64,000 bases of DNA from contig NZ_JAFKCV010000013.1 of assembly GCF_017254865.1 (NCBI RefSeq), positions 51,513 through 115,512 on the forward strand, written 5' to 3'. Positions 1 through 9,075 of this stretch are shown in pieces. The notes below the pieces were generated by a model, which saw only the letters and a program-made list of their open reading frames with translations, was not told where the DNA came from and made no database searches. Within the stretch, counting starts at the first letter, position 1. Each line of letters starts with the position of its first letter. The DNA is from Bowmanella dokdonensis. GTDB taxonomy: Bacteria > Pseudomonadota > Gammaproteobacteria > Enterobacterales > Alteromonadaceae. The translations under genes were made by a program, and so were the position numbers.

Positions 1-1
1 T

Positions 2-1267
2 AAGGATATGGCCGGCTTGCTTAAGCCCTATGTTTGTGAAGAACTGATCACCAAATTAAAACAAGCCGTGGCCGTGCCTATTACCATGCAGTGCCATGCC
101 ACCACCGGACTTAGCACCGCCACCTATCAAAAAGCCATTGATGCCGGCATTGATATGCTGGATACCTCAATTTCCTCCATGAGCATGACCTATGGCCACA
201 GCGCAACCGAAACCATAGTGTCCATTGTCGAAGGCACGGAACGTGACACAGGACTGGATCTGGTGTTGCTGGAGGAAATCGCCGCCTATTTTCGTGAGGT
301 AAGGAAGAAGTACGCCAAATTCGAAGGCAGCCTTAAAGGGGTGGATTCACGCATTCTCATTGCCCAGGTGCCGGGCGGCATGCTGACCAATATGGAAAAC
401 CAGCTCCGTGAGCAGGGTGCACAAGACAAGCTGGATGCGGTGCTGAAGGAAATCCCTTCGGTGCGTGAAGATCTGGGGTACATCCCCTTGGTTACCCCGA
501 CGTCACAGATAGTCGGCAGCCAGGCCGTACTCAATGTGCTGACCGGTGAGCGTTACAAGAGTATTACCAAAGAAACCGCAGCCGTACTCAAAGGCGAGTA
601 TGGCGCCACTGCGGCGCCGGTCAATAAGGAGCTGCAAGCCAGGGTGCTGGAAGGTAAAGAGCCCATCACCTGCCGTCCCGCCGATCAGATTGACGATGAG
701 CTGGAAAGGCTGATCCTTGAACTGACAGAACTGGCGAGTAAGCAATCTATCCAGTTAGCCGCCGATGAAGTGGATGATGTGCTGACGTATGCCTTATTCC
801 AACAGGTCGGTCTGAAGTTTCTGCAAAACCGAAACAACCCTGAAGCCTTTGAGCCCGCTCCAGGCAAAGAGCCGACGCCGATTCCTGTTTCTTCTGGTAG
901 TAGCAGACCGCAATCCAACAAAGAAGCTGCGGTCTACTCAGTCCGGGTGGATGGCAAGGTCTACCAGGTGGAAGTGGCTCAAAGTGGCGAGTTGACCGAT
1001 ATCCAGCCGGTAAAAAGCGCCGAACAGGCCCCGGATCGCGCCTCAGTGGCCGGCGCCGACACCCTGAATGCCCCCCTGGCGGGCAACGTGGTCAAGGTAT
1101 TGGCCAAGCCCGGCGCTGAAGTCAGTAAAGGGGAAGTGGTGCTATTGATGGAAGCCATGAAGATGGAGACTGAAGTGCGTGCCAGCCATGATGGTCAGGT
1201 TGTCGAGGTGCTGGTCAAAGAAGGTGACGCGGTGCAATCCGGACAGCCTCTGATGACACTGGGGTAA
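2..1267 (+). CDS. oadA: Oxaloacetate decarboxylase alpha subunit, 3' part (5' end outside window)
   Basis: Carboxyltransferase and biotin-carrier subunit of the membrane-bound, Na+-pumping oxaloacetate decarboxylase. The frame is open at the left edge: the codons before the first Met read K-D and continue into MAGLLKPY, the conserved carboxyltransferase segment, so the gene starts upstream. About 420 of the family's roughly 600 residues are present. They comprise the end of the carboxyltransferase barrel, the PYC/OADA conserved domain, a Pro/Ser-rich linker near 840-920, and a C-terminal biotinyl domain with the EAMKMET motif. The biotinylated Lys is the codon at 1160-1162. oadB follows after 6 nt, so the two are probably co-transcribed. 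A gamma subunit, if present, would lie upstream of the window. Identification is firm. Confidence 0.95.
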   Translation, partial: KDMAGLLKPYVCEELITKLKQAVAVPITMQCHATTGLSTATYQKAIDAGIDMLDTSISSMSMTYGHSATETIVSIVEGTERDTGLDLVLLEEIAAYFREVRKKYAKFEGSLKGVDSRILIAQVPGGMLTNMENQLREQGAQDKLDAVLKEIPSVREDLGYIPLVTPTSQIVGSQAVLNVLTGERYKSITKETAAVLKGEYGATAAPVNKELQARVLEGKEPITCRPADQIDDELERLILELTELASKQSIQLAADEVDDVLTYALFQQVGLKFLQNRNNPEAFEPAPGKEPTPIPVSSGSSRPQSNKEAAVYSVRVDGKVYQVEVAQSGELTDIQPVKSAEQAPDRASVAGADTLNAPLAGNVVKVLAKPGAEVSKGEVVLLMEAMKMETEVRASHDGQVVEVLVKEGDAVQSGQPLMTLG

Positions 1268-1273
1268 CTCGAC

Positions 1274-2404
1274 ATGGAGAAGTTGACGATCCTCTGGCAT
1301 AGCACGGCCCTGGCTAATTTTACCCCCGGCCAATTGGTGATGATGGGGGTGGGACTGCTTTTGCTGTATCTGGCTATTGTCAGAAAATTTGAGCCCCTGC
1401 TGTTGTTGCCTATCGGTTTTGGCGCCATTCTGACCAATATTCCGTTGGCAGGATTCAGCGAGCCCGGTGGCCTGCTCTATTACATCTATCTGGTGGGCAT
1501 CGATACTGGCGTCTTTCCGCTGTTGATCTTTATGGGGGTTGGGGCGTTGACCGATTTCGGTGCCCTGATTGCCAATCCCAGGATGCTGCTGCTGGGAGCT
1601 GCTGCCCAGTTCGGCATCTTCGCCACCCTGTTTGGCGCGATCCTGCTGAACCTGATCCCTGGTTTTGAGTTCAGCCTCAAGGACGCCTCGGCCATTGCCA
1701 TCATCGGTGGAGCGGATGGTCCCACGGCCATCTTTTTGGCCTCACGTCTGGCCCCTGAACTGCTGGGGGCCATTGCAGTGGCAGCCTATTCCTACATGGC
1801 CCTGGTGCCCATTATCCAACCACCGATTATGAGGGCGCTGACCACACCGGCGGAACGGGAGATCCGGATGGAGCAGCTACGTGTCGTCTCCAAGCGGGAG
1901 AAGATCATTTTCCCGCTGGCGGTCCTGTTGCTGACTATCCTGTTCCTGCCTAGCGCCACGCCGCTGGTGGGCATGTTCTGTCTGGGCAACCTGATGCGCG
2001 AGTGTGGCGTAGTGGAACGGCTGAGCAAGACCGCCCAGAATGAACTGATCAATATCGTGACCATCTTCCTGGGCCTGGCTGTTGGCTCCAAGCTGTCTGC
2101 AGACAAGTTCCTCAAACTGGAGACACTGGGTATTCTGGCTCTGGGCGCCATTGCCTTTGCTATTGGCACAGCAACGGGTGTATTGATGGCCAAACTGATG
2201 AACCGCTTGAGCGGTGGAAAGGTCAACCCTCTGATTGGCGCTGCAGGTGTCTCAGCCGTGCCCATGGCGGCCCGTGTGGTCAACAAGGTGGGACTGGAGG
2301 CGAATCCGCACAATTTCCTGCTGATGCATGCCATGGGGCCGAATGTGGCCGGTGTACTGGGTTCGGCCGTGGCGGCGGGGATCCTGTTGGCACTGGTGGG
2401 CTGA
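1274..2404 (+). CDS. oadB: Oxaloacetate decarboxylase beta subunit
   Basis: Integral membrane subunit that decarboxylates carboxybiotin on the alpha subunit and couples this to Na+ export. The 376-residue protein is strongly hydrophobic with many membrane segments. It has the family motifs GVGALTDFG and [10 protein letters not shown], the latter containing the Asp proposed to act in Na+ and proton coupling, and a C-terminal segment ending [16 protein letters not shown]. The first ATG after oadA is used. It lies 6 nt from the oadA stop and probably depends on translational coupling. Family lengths are usually 375-435 residues, so this is a normal short form. Identification is firm. Confidence 0.95.
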   Translation: MEKLTILWHSTALANFTPGQLVMMGVGLLLLYLAIVRKFEPLLLLPIGFGAILTNIPLAGFSEPGGLLYYIYLVGIDTGVFPLLIFMGVGALTDFGALIANPRMLLLGAAAQFGIFATLFGAILLNLIPGFEFSLKDASAIAIIGGADGPTAIFLASRLAPELLGAIAVAAYSYMALVPIIQPPIMRALTTPAEREIRMEQLRVVSKREKIIFPLAVLLLTILFLPSATPLVGMFCLGNLMRECGVVERLSKTAQNELINIVTIFLGLAVGSKLSADKFLKLETLGILALGAIAFAIGTATGVLMAKLMNRLSGGKVNPLIGAAGVSAVPMAARVVNKVGLEANPHNFLLMHAMGPNVAGVLGSAVAAGILLALVG

Positions 2405-2414
2405 TTAAGCTTAG

Positions 2415-2472
2415 GTCAGTTGTCGGTTATCCTGCATGGCTATCCGGAAGATGTAGTTCTCTGACAACTGAC
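2415..2472. repeat. 10-bp perfect inverted repeat after oadB
   Basis: The arms GTCAGTTGTC (2415-2424) and GACAACTGAC (2463-2472) are perfect inverse complements separated by 38 nt. The repeat lies between the stop of oadB and the stop of the convergent small gene at 2478-2651. No T-run follows on either strand, so it is not a standard intrinsic terminator. It may be a long-loop transcript-end structure or a protein-binding site. Confidence 0.5.
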
Positions 2473-2477
2473 AATGC

Positions 2478-2651
2478 TTACAAATGCGTCAACCACAGCA
2501 TCAGGGTATAGAAAGCAGCGATAACCGCAGAAAAGACAAAGATATAGATAAAACCTTGCTTGCCCTGCGCGGCGGTGTAGCCGTTATGGCGTAAATACAG
2601 ATACCAGATCAGGCAGAGAATGGCCGGGATCAGAAAAAGCAGTCTAAGCAA
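2478..2651 (-). CDS. Small two-helix membrane protein (57 aa), function unknown
   Basis: An unbroken minus-strand frame of 58 codons starts at TTG (2651), with a good ribosome-binding site (AAGGGAG) ending 9 nt upstream. A CTG three bases earlier is an alternative start. The product begins MLRLLFLIPAILCLIWYLYL, one hydrophobic helix. A polar stretch (RHNGYTAAQGKQG) follows, then a second helix FIYIFVFSAVIAAFYTLMLW ending in LTHL. The helix-loop-helix design and the RBS suggest a real inner-membrane microprotein. It is convergent with oadB and divergent from dapE. I do not recognise a characterised family. The main doubt is the non-ATG start. Confidence 0.6.
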   Translation of the reverse strand: MLRLLFLIPAILCLIWYLYLRHNGYTAAQGKQGFIYIFVFSAVIAAFYTLMLWLTHL

Positions 2652-2802
2652 CAGAAAGTGCTCCCTTAATGCTGAATCGTTACTAACCCCTTGATTCTAT
2701 TCCACTCCTTGACTTTAGCAAGTGTCATCTTGCTGTCTTAGTTCTGCCATAGGCTTGTCACAGGTTTTTTTTCTAATAGGGAAAAGTCCTGATGGAGTCG
2801 CT

Positions 2803-4044
2803 ATGCCCCTGTCCATCCAAGCCCAGCCCCTTGCATTGCTTTCCCTGCAGTACAGCCAGGAACTGATGCGCCGCCCATCCATTACCCCTGATGATCAGGG
2901 CTGCCAGCAGTGGCTGGCAGAACGGCTGACCGCCCTGGGCTTTCATTGTAAGTTTGTTGACAAGGAAGGGGTGAGCAATCTGGTGGCAATGCTGGGGGAG
3001 GGAGAAAAGACCCTGGCGTTTGCCGGTCATACGGATATCGTGCCGCCGGGACCGTTGGATAAATGGTCAGTGGATCCATTCTCTGCTGAGGTGATCAATG
3101 ACGAGCTCATCGGTCGCGGTGCGGCCGATATGAAAACCGGCATCGGGGCGATGCTGGCCGCCACTGAGCGGCATTTGCAGGCAGGATTACCACTTAACCA
3201 CCGGCTGGTATGGCTGATTACCAGTGATGAAGAGGGGGAAGCGGAGCACGGCTCCAAGGTGATCAAAGCTTACCTGGATGAACAGGATATTCACCTGGAC
3301 TATTGTATCGTCGGTGAGCCCACTGCCACTTCTCATACCGGGGATACCATCAAGGTGGGCAGACGGGGAGCAATTTCAGCCAGGTTGCGGGTCAGTGGCA
3401 AGCAGGGGCATGTGGCCTATCCTAAGTATGCCGACAATGCCATTCACAAGATGGGCAAAGTCATTGAGGCTCTCAGCAGTATAGAATGGGATCAGGGCAG
3501 TGATGATTTTCCCGGTACCAGCTTACAGATTACCCATATAGATTCCGGCGCCTTTACAGACAATATCGTACCGGCCCAATGCGCCATCTGCTTCAATATC
3601 CGCTACAGCCACCGTTATGATCTGACCTCCCTGGAAAGGCTGGTTAATGACCGTCTGAATGAGGTCACCACTGACTTTGAGCTGTTATGGGAGCGTCCCT
3701 GCCAGCCCTACTTCACCTCCACAGATCTTCAGAACAGTCTGATCCGACATGTGGAACAGGCCATTCATCGCAATACCGGTAAGTTTCCGGTCCTGTCCAC
3801 CTCTGGCGGCACGTCAGACGGCCGTTTCTTTGCATCAACTACCACTCAGGTGGTGGAAGTGGGCGTCCCCAACAAGACCATCCATCAAATCAACGAGCGT
3901 ATCCATATTGCCGACCTTATCGCACTGGAAGATATTTACAGCGATCTTCTCCTATCCTTACTAGGGCGTGACCAAAGGGAATGGAACCCATGGGAAAAAC
4001 GAAGCTGGCCGCTTGTCGGCGAGTATCAGGGATCACAAGAGTAA
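2803..4044 (+). CDS. dapE: Succinyl-diaminopimelate desuccinylase
   Basis: Di-zinc M20-family hydrolase that converts N-succinyl-LL-2,6-diaminopimelate to LL-diaminopimelate in lysine and peptidoglycan-precursor synthesis. Metal and catalytic residues are visible: FAGHTDIVPPG (H76, D78), GRGAADMKTG (D109), ITSDEEGEAEHG (E143, E144), the GEPTAT segment, STSGGTSDGR, and the C-terminal metal His in NKTIHQINE. The frame is open from 2722, but ATG 2803 has a GGAG five bases upstream and matches the family start better. At 413 residues it is longer than the usual ~375 because of an N-terminal extension of about 13 residues and a tail of about 30 residues (DQREWNPWEKRSW region) that is atypical. Core assignment is secure. 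Confidence 0.93.
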   Translation: MPLSIQAQPLALLSLQYSQELMRRPSITPDDQGCQQWLAERLTALGFHCKFVDKEGVSNLVAMLGEGEKTLAFAGHTDIVPPGPLDKWSVDPFSAEVINDELIGRGAADMKTGIGAMLAATERHLQAGLPLNHRLVWLITSDEEGEAEHGSKVIKAYLDEQDIHLDYCIVGEPTATSHTGDTIKVGRRGAISARLRVSGKQGHVAYPKYADNAIHKMGKVIEALSSIEWDQGSDDFPGTSLQITHIDSGAFTDNIVPAQCAICFNIRYSHRYDLTSLERLVNDRLNEVTTDFELLWERPCQPYFTSTDLQNSLIRHVEQAIHRNTGKFPVLSTSGGTSDGRFFASTTTQVVEVGVPNKTIHQINERIHIADLIALEDIYSDLLLSLLGRDQREWNPWEKRSWPLVGEYQGSQE

Positions 4045-4048
4045 AAAT

Positions 4049-4072
4049 GGCCCCAGCCCCAAGGTTGGGGCC
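4049..4072. terminator. GC-rich hairpin after dapE
   Basis: Ten-base stem GGCCCCAGCC/GGTTGGGGCC (one G-T pair) with a CCAA loop, 5 nt after the dapE stop. On the plus strand no T-run follows. On the minus strand the hairpin is followed by ATTTTTAC, so it would work better as a minus-strand terminator. It may act mainly as a 3'-end stabiliser for dapE mRNA. Confidence 0.5.
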
Positions 4073-4367
4073 AGAACCCCTCACTCAACGTTACTCCCAA
4101 CTTGTTCAGATGGCTAATACAGCTTTACTCGCGATTGAAGGGTTCTTCGCTCTCAACAAAGACCAATGTGAAAGATAAACACGCCCTGGACTGATACAGC
4201 TTGATTCAATCTTTCTGGGGAGACTGTTCCGTGCAGGGGTCTTTGTCTGCCTGCACAGCTTTCCAAATGCAGAAATTAGGTAGAAGTACCAATACAAGGA
4301 AATAGGCCGGCTGCCTAGAATAGGCGCTCAAGACTATCAGGTGGCAGGCCACTCGAGGAGGGATGCC
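4073..4367. other. Non-coding stretch between dapE and the kinase unit
   Basis: About 295 nt without a convincing gene. Short frames exist on both strands but have no supporting start signals or recognisable protein features. The right end holds a strong Shine-Dalgarno-like GAGGAGGG (4355-4362) that serves the short frame starting at 4368. No tRNA-like or riboswitch-like fold was noticed. Confidence 0.5.
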
Positions 4368-4478
4368 ATGAAGCGCATTTTTCGGCCACATTTTCACAAT
4401 CTGAATCTAAAGGAATATTTTCTCTCGGGCACAAGGGCAGCCATGACGGCTGTCTGGTCAGTGCAGCCAGATGTTTAA
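4368..4478 (+). CDS. Candidate 36-aa leader ORF overlapping the kinase start
   Basis: ATG at 4368 is preceded by a strong ribosome-binding site (GAGGAGGG, about 5 nt away). It opens a 36-codon frame beginning MKRIFRPHFHNLNLKEYF and ending inside the start of the histidine kinase: its TAA is at 4476-4478 and the kinase ATG at 4471. The kinase ATG has no clear Shine-Dalgarno of its own, so translational coupling through this frame is plausible. The peptide is basic at the N-terminus and matches no family I know. It could instead be a chance frame, with the strong RBS as the only support. Confidence 0.35.
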   Translation: MKRIFRPHFHNLNLKEYFLSGTRAAMTAVWSVQPDV

Positions 4479-6558
4479 CCGGCTCAGACAGACATTTAGC
4501 CGGGATAACCGCCTGCTGCTGGTGTTCGCCAGTCTGATGCTGGTGATTTCATTGGTGATCGCAGCGATTTTCTATTTCAAGGATGAGCAGGTGGATCATC
4601 GGGTGGGCCTGATGCGGACGATGAATTTGGCTGCGGAAGATTTTGCCGCCGGATTGCTGCATCTGTCATTAAATAGCAGTGCCCCGAGTCACCGGCAGCA
4701 AGAGCAGGGCCTTGGCAGGCTGCACCAGGCGTTCAGGAGTTATCAGTTTATTAGCCAACAGTTATCGGCAAACGGAGAGGATCGGCAACTGAATGAGGCC
4801 ATAGAGTCTGTCTCCCGGCAGCTGGATCTGCTCCAGCAGTCTCACCATGAAAGTCCGGCATTCAGAGCCAGCATGTTAACGCTAAGCAGGCATGTACGTA
4901 TTTTGGAGCAGCGGCTGGGGGGCGAGCTGGAAGAGCAGAGACAGATGCAAAATCTGTGGTTTGCCGGTGCTTTGTTTGTTTGCCTGGCCATCATGCTGAG
5001 CCTGGGTGGCGCTGTGGTGTATTCAGAGCGTCATCGCTCCCGTCTGGATGAGGCTCTTCGCGAGAGTCAGCGGCGCTTCCTGAAACTGACCAAGCATATT
5101 GATGAGATATTCTGGCTGGAGGATGTGCAGGCCGGTAAATTGCTTTATGTCTCTCCCGCCTTTGAGAAGATCACCGGCCGCTCAGTCCAGACTGTGATGC
5201 AGGATGTGGCGAGATGGTTTGACTTTATCCATCCCGAGGACAGACAAAAAGTAGCAATAGTAAGGGAAGAGGCCCTGACCCGTCCTATGAATATGGAGTT
5301 TCGTATTTTGTGCCCGGACGGCAGCATTCGCTGGATCAATGACAGGATATTCCCCCTGGTAGATGGGGCCAAGTCGAACAAGAAGGCCACCAGCATCGCC
5401 TCCATCGCCAGGGACATCACCGACCAGCGTGAGCTGACCCTGCAGTTGTTCCAGGCCCAGAAGATGGATTCGCTGGGGCAGTTGACCGGCGGGGTGGCCC
5501 ACGATTTCAATAATCTGCTGACTGTGGTACTGACCAACGCTGAGCTGCTGGCAGCCAGGCTGGCCAAGGAGCCCCAGTTGGCCTCCATTGCAGTGATGAT
5601 TGTCAGGGCGGCGGAAAGAGGTGCCAGCCTTAATCAACAATTACTGGCATTTTCCAGCAAACAGCAGTTGCAGCCAAAGGTGGTCAATCTACCCCAGCTT
5701 CTCAGCGAAACCGTATCCTTGCTATCCCGTACGCTTGGAGAGTCTTACCAAATCCATCTGCAGTTACCGGACAAGCCCTTATTTGTTAGGGTGGACCCCG
5801 GCCAGCTACAGAATTCGCTGGTCAATCTGTGCCTGAACTCCCGGGATGCCATGCCCGGCGGCGGCAGTATCAGCATTGCCATGCGCAGGGTCGGGAAGAC
5901 AGACAGCCTGGTATCTGAGCAGGACTCGGTGCACTTGCGAATTAAGGATAATGGCTGTGGTATTCCCGCCGAATTGATTGAGCGGGTATTTGAACCTTTC
6001 TTTACCACCAAGGGGCCGGCCAAAGGCACGGGGCTGGGACTGAGCATGGTATTCGGATTTGTCAGGCAGTCAGGCGGTAAAATCCGTATTGCTTCAAAGG
6101 TTGGCAAGGGCACCAGTGTGCACATCTATCTGCCTCTGTGCCGTCCCAGCTACGCAGGGCTGGAGCAGAATCCGGGTGAGCCTGAAGCGGCCAGACAAGC
6201 GCTGATACTGCTGGTGGAGGACGATTCATTGGTCAGAAACAGTACCGCCCGCATTCTGACTGAGACGGGTTATCGGGTGCTAGAGGCGGCCCACGGTGAG
6301 GAAGCACTGGAGTTACTAATGCTGCGCTCAGATATTGAGTTACTCTTTACCGATGTGGTGATGCCTGGCAAATACAACGGCTTTGAGCTCGCCGAGCAGG
6401 CCAGGTCAATTCATCCGCATATCGCCACCTTAGTAACCTCTGGCTACACGGGCAATAATGGTGATATGACTGGCTACACGGATCTGCTGCAAAAACCATA
6501 TAAAAGTGAAACCCTGCTGGCCAGGATCAGGAAACTGTTAAACAGCAGTGCAAACTGA
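4471..6558 (+). CDS. Membrane-bound PAS hybrid sensor histidine kinase with C-terminal receiver
   Basis: A 695-residue sensor kinase. Order of parts: TM1 (about 15-36), an extracytoplasmic helical region of about 125 residues, TM2 (about 162-185), a PAS/PAC domain (about 203-320), a HisKA dimerisation helix with phospho-His H344 in LTGGVAHDFNNLL, an HATPase with NSRDAMPGGG, DNGCGIP and GTGLGLSMV, and a receiver domain from about 580 (VEDDSLVRN, acceptor Asp in FTDVVMPG). The GGVAHDFNNLL H-box is typical of the FixL/NtrB-like hybrid group that ends in its own receiver. The signal is unknown. It faces, tail to tail, a FixJ/NarL-type regulator at 6584-7213, the most obvious partner. ATG 4471 overlaps a short upstream frame and lacks a clear RBS. 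Confidence 0.9.
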   Translation: MFNRLRQTFSRDNRLLLVFASLMLVISLVIAAIFYFKDEQVDHRVGLMRTMNLAAEDFAAGLLHLSLNSSAPSHRQQEQGLGRLHQAFRSYQFISQQLSANGEDRQLNEAIESVSRQLDLLQQSHHESPAFRASMLTLSRHVRILEQRLGGELEEQRQMQNLWFAGALFVCLAIMLSLGGAVVYSERHRSRLDEALRESQRRFLKLTKHIDEIFWLEDVQAGKLLYVSPAFEKITGRSVQTVMQDVARWFDFIHPEDRQKVAIVREEALTRPMNMEFRILCPDGSIRWINDRIFPLVDGAKSNKKATSIASIARDITDQRELTLQLFQAQKMDSLGQLTGGVAHDFNNLLTVVLTNAELLAARLAKEPQLASIAVMIVRAAERGASLNQQLLAFSSKQQLQPKVVNLPQLLSETVSLLSRTLGESYQIHLQLPDKPLFVRVDPGQLQNSLVNLCLNSRDAMPGGGSISIAMRRVGKTDSLVSEQDSVHLRIKDNGCGIPAELIERVFEPFFTTKGPAKGTGLGLSMVFGFVRQSGGKIRIASKVGKGTSVHIYLPLCRPSYAGLEQNPGEPEAARQALILLVEDDSLVRNSTARILTETGYRVLEAAHGEEALELLMLRSDIELLFTDVVMPGKYNGFELAEQARSIHPHIATLVTSGYTGNNGDMTGYTDLLQKPYKSETLLARIRKLLNSSAN

Positions 6559-6583
6559 GCGGACCAACTTGCTATCTTGCGTA

Positions 6584-7213
6584 TTAATTCGGGGACCCGT
6601 TATTGGCATTTTTGCCCAGATCTGACAGCACCACCAACTGAGCGAGTATCGCCACGGACTTGATCTTCAATTTATTGAAGATACTTGCCTTATGGGCCTC
6701 CACAGTGCGAGGGCTTATGTAGAGTTGATGGGCTATGGCCGATGCTGACTTGCCACATGCCACCAACCGTGCCACAGACCTCTCTCGCTCTGAGAGTTGA
6801 GAGAGTTTTGCCCTGGCCTCCGCCCGAGGTAATTTGTCAGCCTGAATCTGTTTGTGTTTATCGATGGCTTGTTGCACCACCCCGATGAGTTCCTCACCAG
6901 ATGCGGGCTTTTGCACAAGAGTATAGGCACCTCCTGACATGGCCTTGACTGTAGAAGCCACGTCTGCACTGCCAGAATAGATGATCACAGGCAACTCCAA
7001 ACCGAGGCTTTGTAATTGCTGCTGTAATTCCAGACCACTCATCTGTGGCATGGACAAATCCAGAACCAGACAGCTGTCTTTGATAGCAGGGCGGGCATTG
7101 ATAAAATCTTTTGCAGAGCGATAGCTGTGCGTCTCATAACCGGCAAACCGGAACAGATTCTCCAATGAGGCCAGCACCAGCTCATCGTCATCAACCAGAT
7201 AGACGATCGCCAT
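6584..7213 (-). CDS. FixJ/NarL-type two-component response regulator
   Basis: A 209-residue regulator. The N-terminal receiver domain (1-120) has the acidic pocket YLVDDDE, acceptor D52 in VLDLSMPQMSG, the switch Ser in YSGS, and Lys in QKPAS. A LuxR-type helix-turn-helix (about 140-205) has LSERERSVARLVACGKS and ISPRTVEAHKASIFNKL. It presumably binds DNA as a dimer once phosphorylated, likely by the hybrid kinase whose stop is 25 nt away in the opposite orientation. The ATG at 7213 is chosen because GGAG lies 7 nt upstream. A TTG six bases earlier would sit on the RBS. No C-terminal oddities. The target genes are not evident. Confidence 0.9.
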   Translation of the reverse strand: MAIVYLVDDDELVLASLENLFRFAGYETHSYRSAKDFINARPAIKDSCLVLDLSMPQMSGLELQQQLQSLGLELPVIIYSGSADVASTVKAMSGGAYTLVQKPASGEELIGVVQQAIDKHKQIQADKLPRAEARAKLSQLSERERSVARLVACGKSASAIAHQLYISPRTVEAHKASIFNKLKIKSVAILAQLVVLSDLGKNANNGSPN

Positions 7214-7499
7214 AGTCAAACTCCTTGTTGTCTAGCGAACCCAAAGTATAAGAAACCTGTGGTGATTCGCATTTTGTTTCAGACGAATATAATTCTGAAA
7301 TCGCTTCTTCGGATAGGCTCAACAGGGTGAAACCTGAAATATTTAAGCCAGTTCTTTGTTGAAAATAGGTAGTTTTACGAATAGAGCGGTTTGATCCGCC
7401 ATCGTAAGCTCTCATCCTCAAATTTTTCTCCTCAGGCCAGACATAGAGCCATGTGCCCGACGTCAGGCCAAGGAACAGTGCAAAAAGAGGATGACATCA

Positions 7500-8684
7500 A
7501 TGCTACTACGGAGCCTGCCGCCAGTGTTTCTACCCCGGGGCTGTCTGCTTCTGGCTGTCGGCACCCTGGCAGGGGCCCTGGTATTGACTGCCAACTCCGC
7601 CCTTATCTTTGGTGCTATGGCTCTGATGGGCATTAGCGGGGTCTTATATGAGAAGCTTCAAAAAAACGTAGTGACAGCACTGAATGCCCGTACCCGCGAT
7701 CTTGAGAATTTGCAACTGCACATACCACCACCTGAAACGGTTCAGGCCACACAAATGTTGTTCTGCGACCTCAGTACCAGCATGCCGGTCATACAGAGGA
7801 TTCTGAATGACAGTAAACAGGATATGACCCAGTCCACCGAAGCACTCAGTCGGCATTTCAGTGATATCAATCTTATTCTGGAGCAGGGATTTGCCGCTGT
7901 CACTGACAAGGAACTGCATCAGAAGCAGGAGCGGGTTCATCAAGTCACCCAGACGGCTGACAGCAGCCTGACCCTGCTGTGGGAAGGGATGGAGCAATCC
8001 GCCAAACGTGATACTCAGACCATGCTGGCCATGGAACAGTTGGTAGGACGCCTGCAGGGGCTCAGGCAGCGGGTCGAGGATGTTCAGAAGATCGCCGCCC
8101 AGATCAACCTTTTGGCCCTTAATGCTGCAATTGAGGCGGCACGCGCCGGCGAGTCTGGCCGCGGCTTCGCAGTGGTGGCAGATGAGGTACGAAAGCTGGC
8201 GGGCCATTCGGCCACCACGGGGGAACAGATCAACCAAAGTGTCGAAGGCTTCGAGACCGGTCTGATGACGCTGGTGAAAGAGGCCCAGCAGGCTTTCGAC
8301 GACAGTCGTGAGCAGCATCAGCAGAATCACCAGGTGAGTAAGCAAGCCATAGGAGAAATCACCGGCCAGCTCGACGCCCTGATGGAAGACACCAACAACC
8401 TGCTATTCCTCAGAAGCGAAGTATCAGAACACATGCAGCAGGTGATTTATCACCTGCAATTCCAGGACCGACTGAGCCAAATCCTTGAGCATCTGGTGGA
8501 GACCCTGGAGCAGGTCGCTGAGTCGGGCAGGACAGCGGCTGAAGATCAATCTGGGCTGGTCAACCTGGACACCGGCTTCACCGCGTTTCTGGCCAGACGG
8601 GCCACCACAGATCTCGAGCGACACGCCCTCGGCGGCAAACATGCCAGCCCCATGGCAGAAGCTCAGGAAATCGAATTCTTCTAA
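7500..8684 (+). CDS. Methyl-accepting chemotaxis-type transducer with two TM segments and no sensor domain
   Basis: The 394-residue protein starts with two adjacent hydrophobic segments (roughly 10-30 and 33-50) and almost no loop between them. A long helical region follows, then the conserved MCP signalling hairpin with [17 protein letters not shown] and [12 protein letters not shown] near 210-240. It has no ligand-binding domain and no recognisable HAMP. It may sense membrane state or act as an accessory receptor. ATG 7500 is preferred over ATG 7491 because AAAGAGGA sits at proper spacing only for the later start. It is the first gene of the chemosensory operon, 15 nt before cheY. The C-terminus (EIEFF) lacks a CheR-tethering pentapeptide. 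Confidence 0.87.
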   Translation: MLLRSLPPVFLPRGCLLLAVGTLAGALVLTANSALIFGAMALMGISGVLYEKLQKNVVTALNARTRDLENLQLHIPPPETVQATQMLFCDLSTSMPVIQRILNDSKQDMTQSTEALSRHFSDINLILEQGFAAVTDKELHQKQERVHQVTQTADSSLTLLWEGMEQSAKRDTQTMLAMEQLVGRLQGLRQRVEDVQKIAAQINLLALNAAIEAARAGESGRGFAVVADEVRKLAGHSATTGEQINQSVEGFETGLMTLVKEAQQAFDDSREQHQQNHQVSKQAIGEITGQLDALMEDTNNLLFLRSEVSEHMQQVIYHLQFQDRLSQILEHLVETLEQVAESGRTAAEDQSGLVNLDTGFTAFLARRATTDLERHALGGKHASPMAEAQEIEFF

Positions 8685-8699
8685 CCAGTTGAGGTTGCT

Positions 8700-9062
8700 A
8701 TGAGCAAAACCATTTTGATAGTTGATGACTCGGCGTCGGTCCGGCAGGTGGTCGCCCTGGCCCTGAAAGGTGCGGGTCACCAGGTCATTGAAGCGGTGGA
8801 CGGTAAGGATGCCCTGAGCAAACTGGACGGTCAGAAAATCAATCTGATCGTCAGCGACGTCAATATGCCCAATATGGATGGCCTGAGCTTTGTCAAAGCG
8901 GCAAAGGAAATCAGCGCCTACCGTTTTACCCCGGTTCTGATGTTGACCACAGAATCCGGCCAAGACAAGAAAGATGAGGGCAGGGCCGCCGGTGTCAAAG
9001 CCTGGCTGGTGAAGCCGTTCAAGCCGGATGTGTTGCTCTCTGCCGTGACCAAACTGGCTTAG
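8700..9062 (+). CDS. cheY: CheY-like single-domain response regulator
   Basis: A 120-residue stand-alone receiver. Visible are the acidic pair in IVDDSASVRQ, phospho-acceptor D53 in IVSDVNMPNMDG, Thr in LMLTTES, and Lys in WLVKPFKP. It has no output domain. It lies between the transducer at 7500 and the STAS gene and is expected to be phosphorylated by the CheA encoded 300 nt downstream. No CheZ phosphatase gene is in the cluster, so another CheY-P sink or self-hydrolysis is implied. Start ATG 8700 has a GAGG 7-8 nt upstream. Confidence 0.92.
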   Translation: MSKTILIVDDSASVRQVVALALKGAGHQVIEAVDGKDALSKLDGQKINLIVSDVNMPNMDGLSFVKAAKEISAYRFTPVLMLTTESGQDKKDEGRAAGVKAWLVKPFKPDVLLSAVTKLA

Positions 9063-9075
9063 AGGAATTCCTTAA

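Noticed and set aside
1792..2334. Minus-strand frame of 180 codons opposite oadB
   Set aside because: Shadow of a conserved membrane-protein gene; composition is unlike a real protein and no RBS is present.
4106..4397. Short overlapping minus-strand frames between dapE and the kinase
   Set aside because: Two frames compete for the same bases, neither has an RBS or protein-like features.
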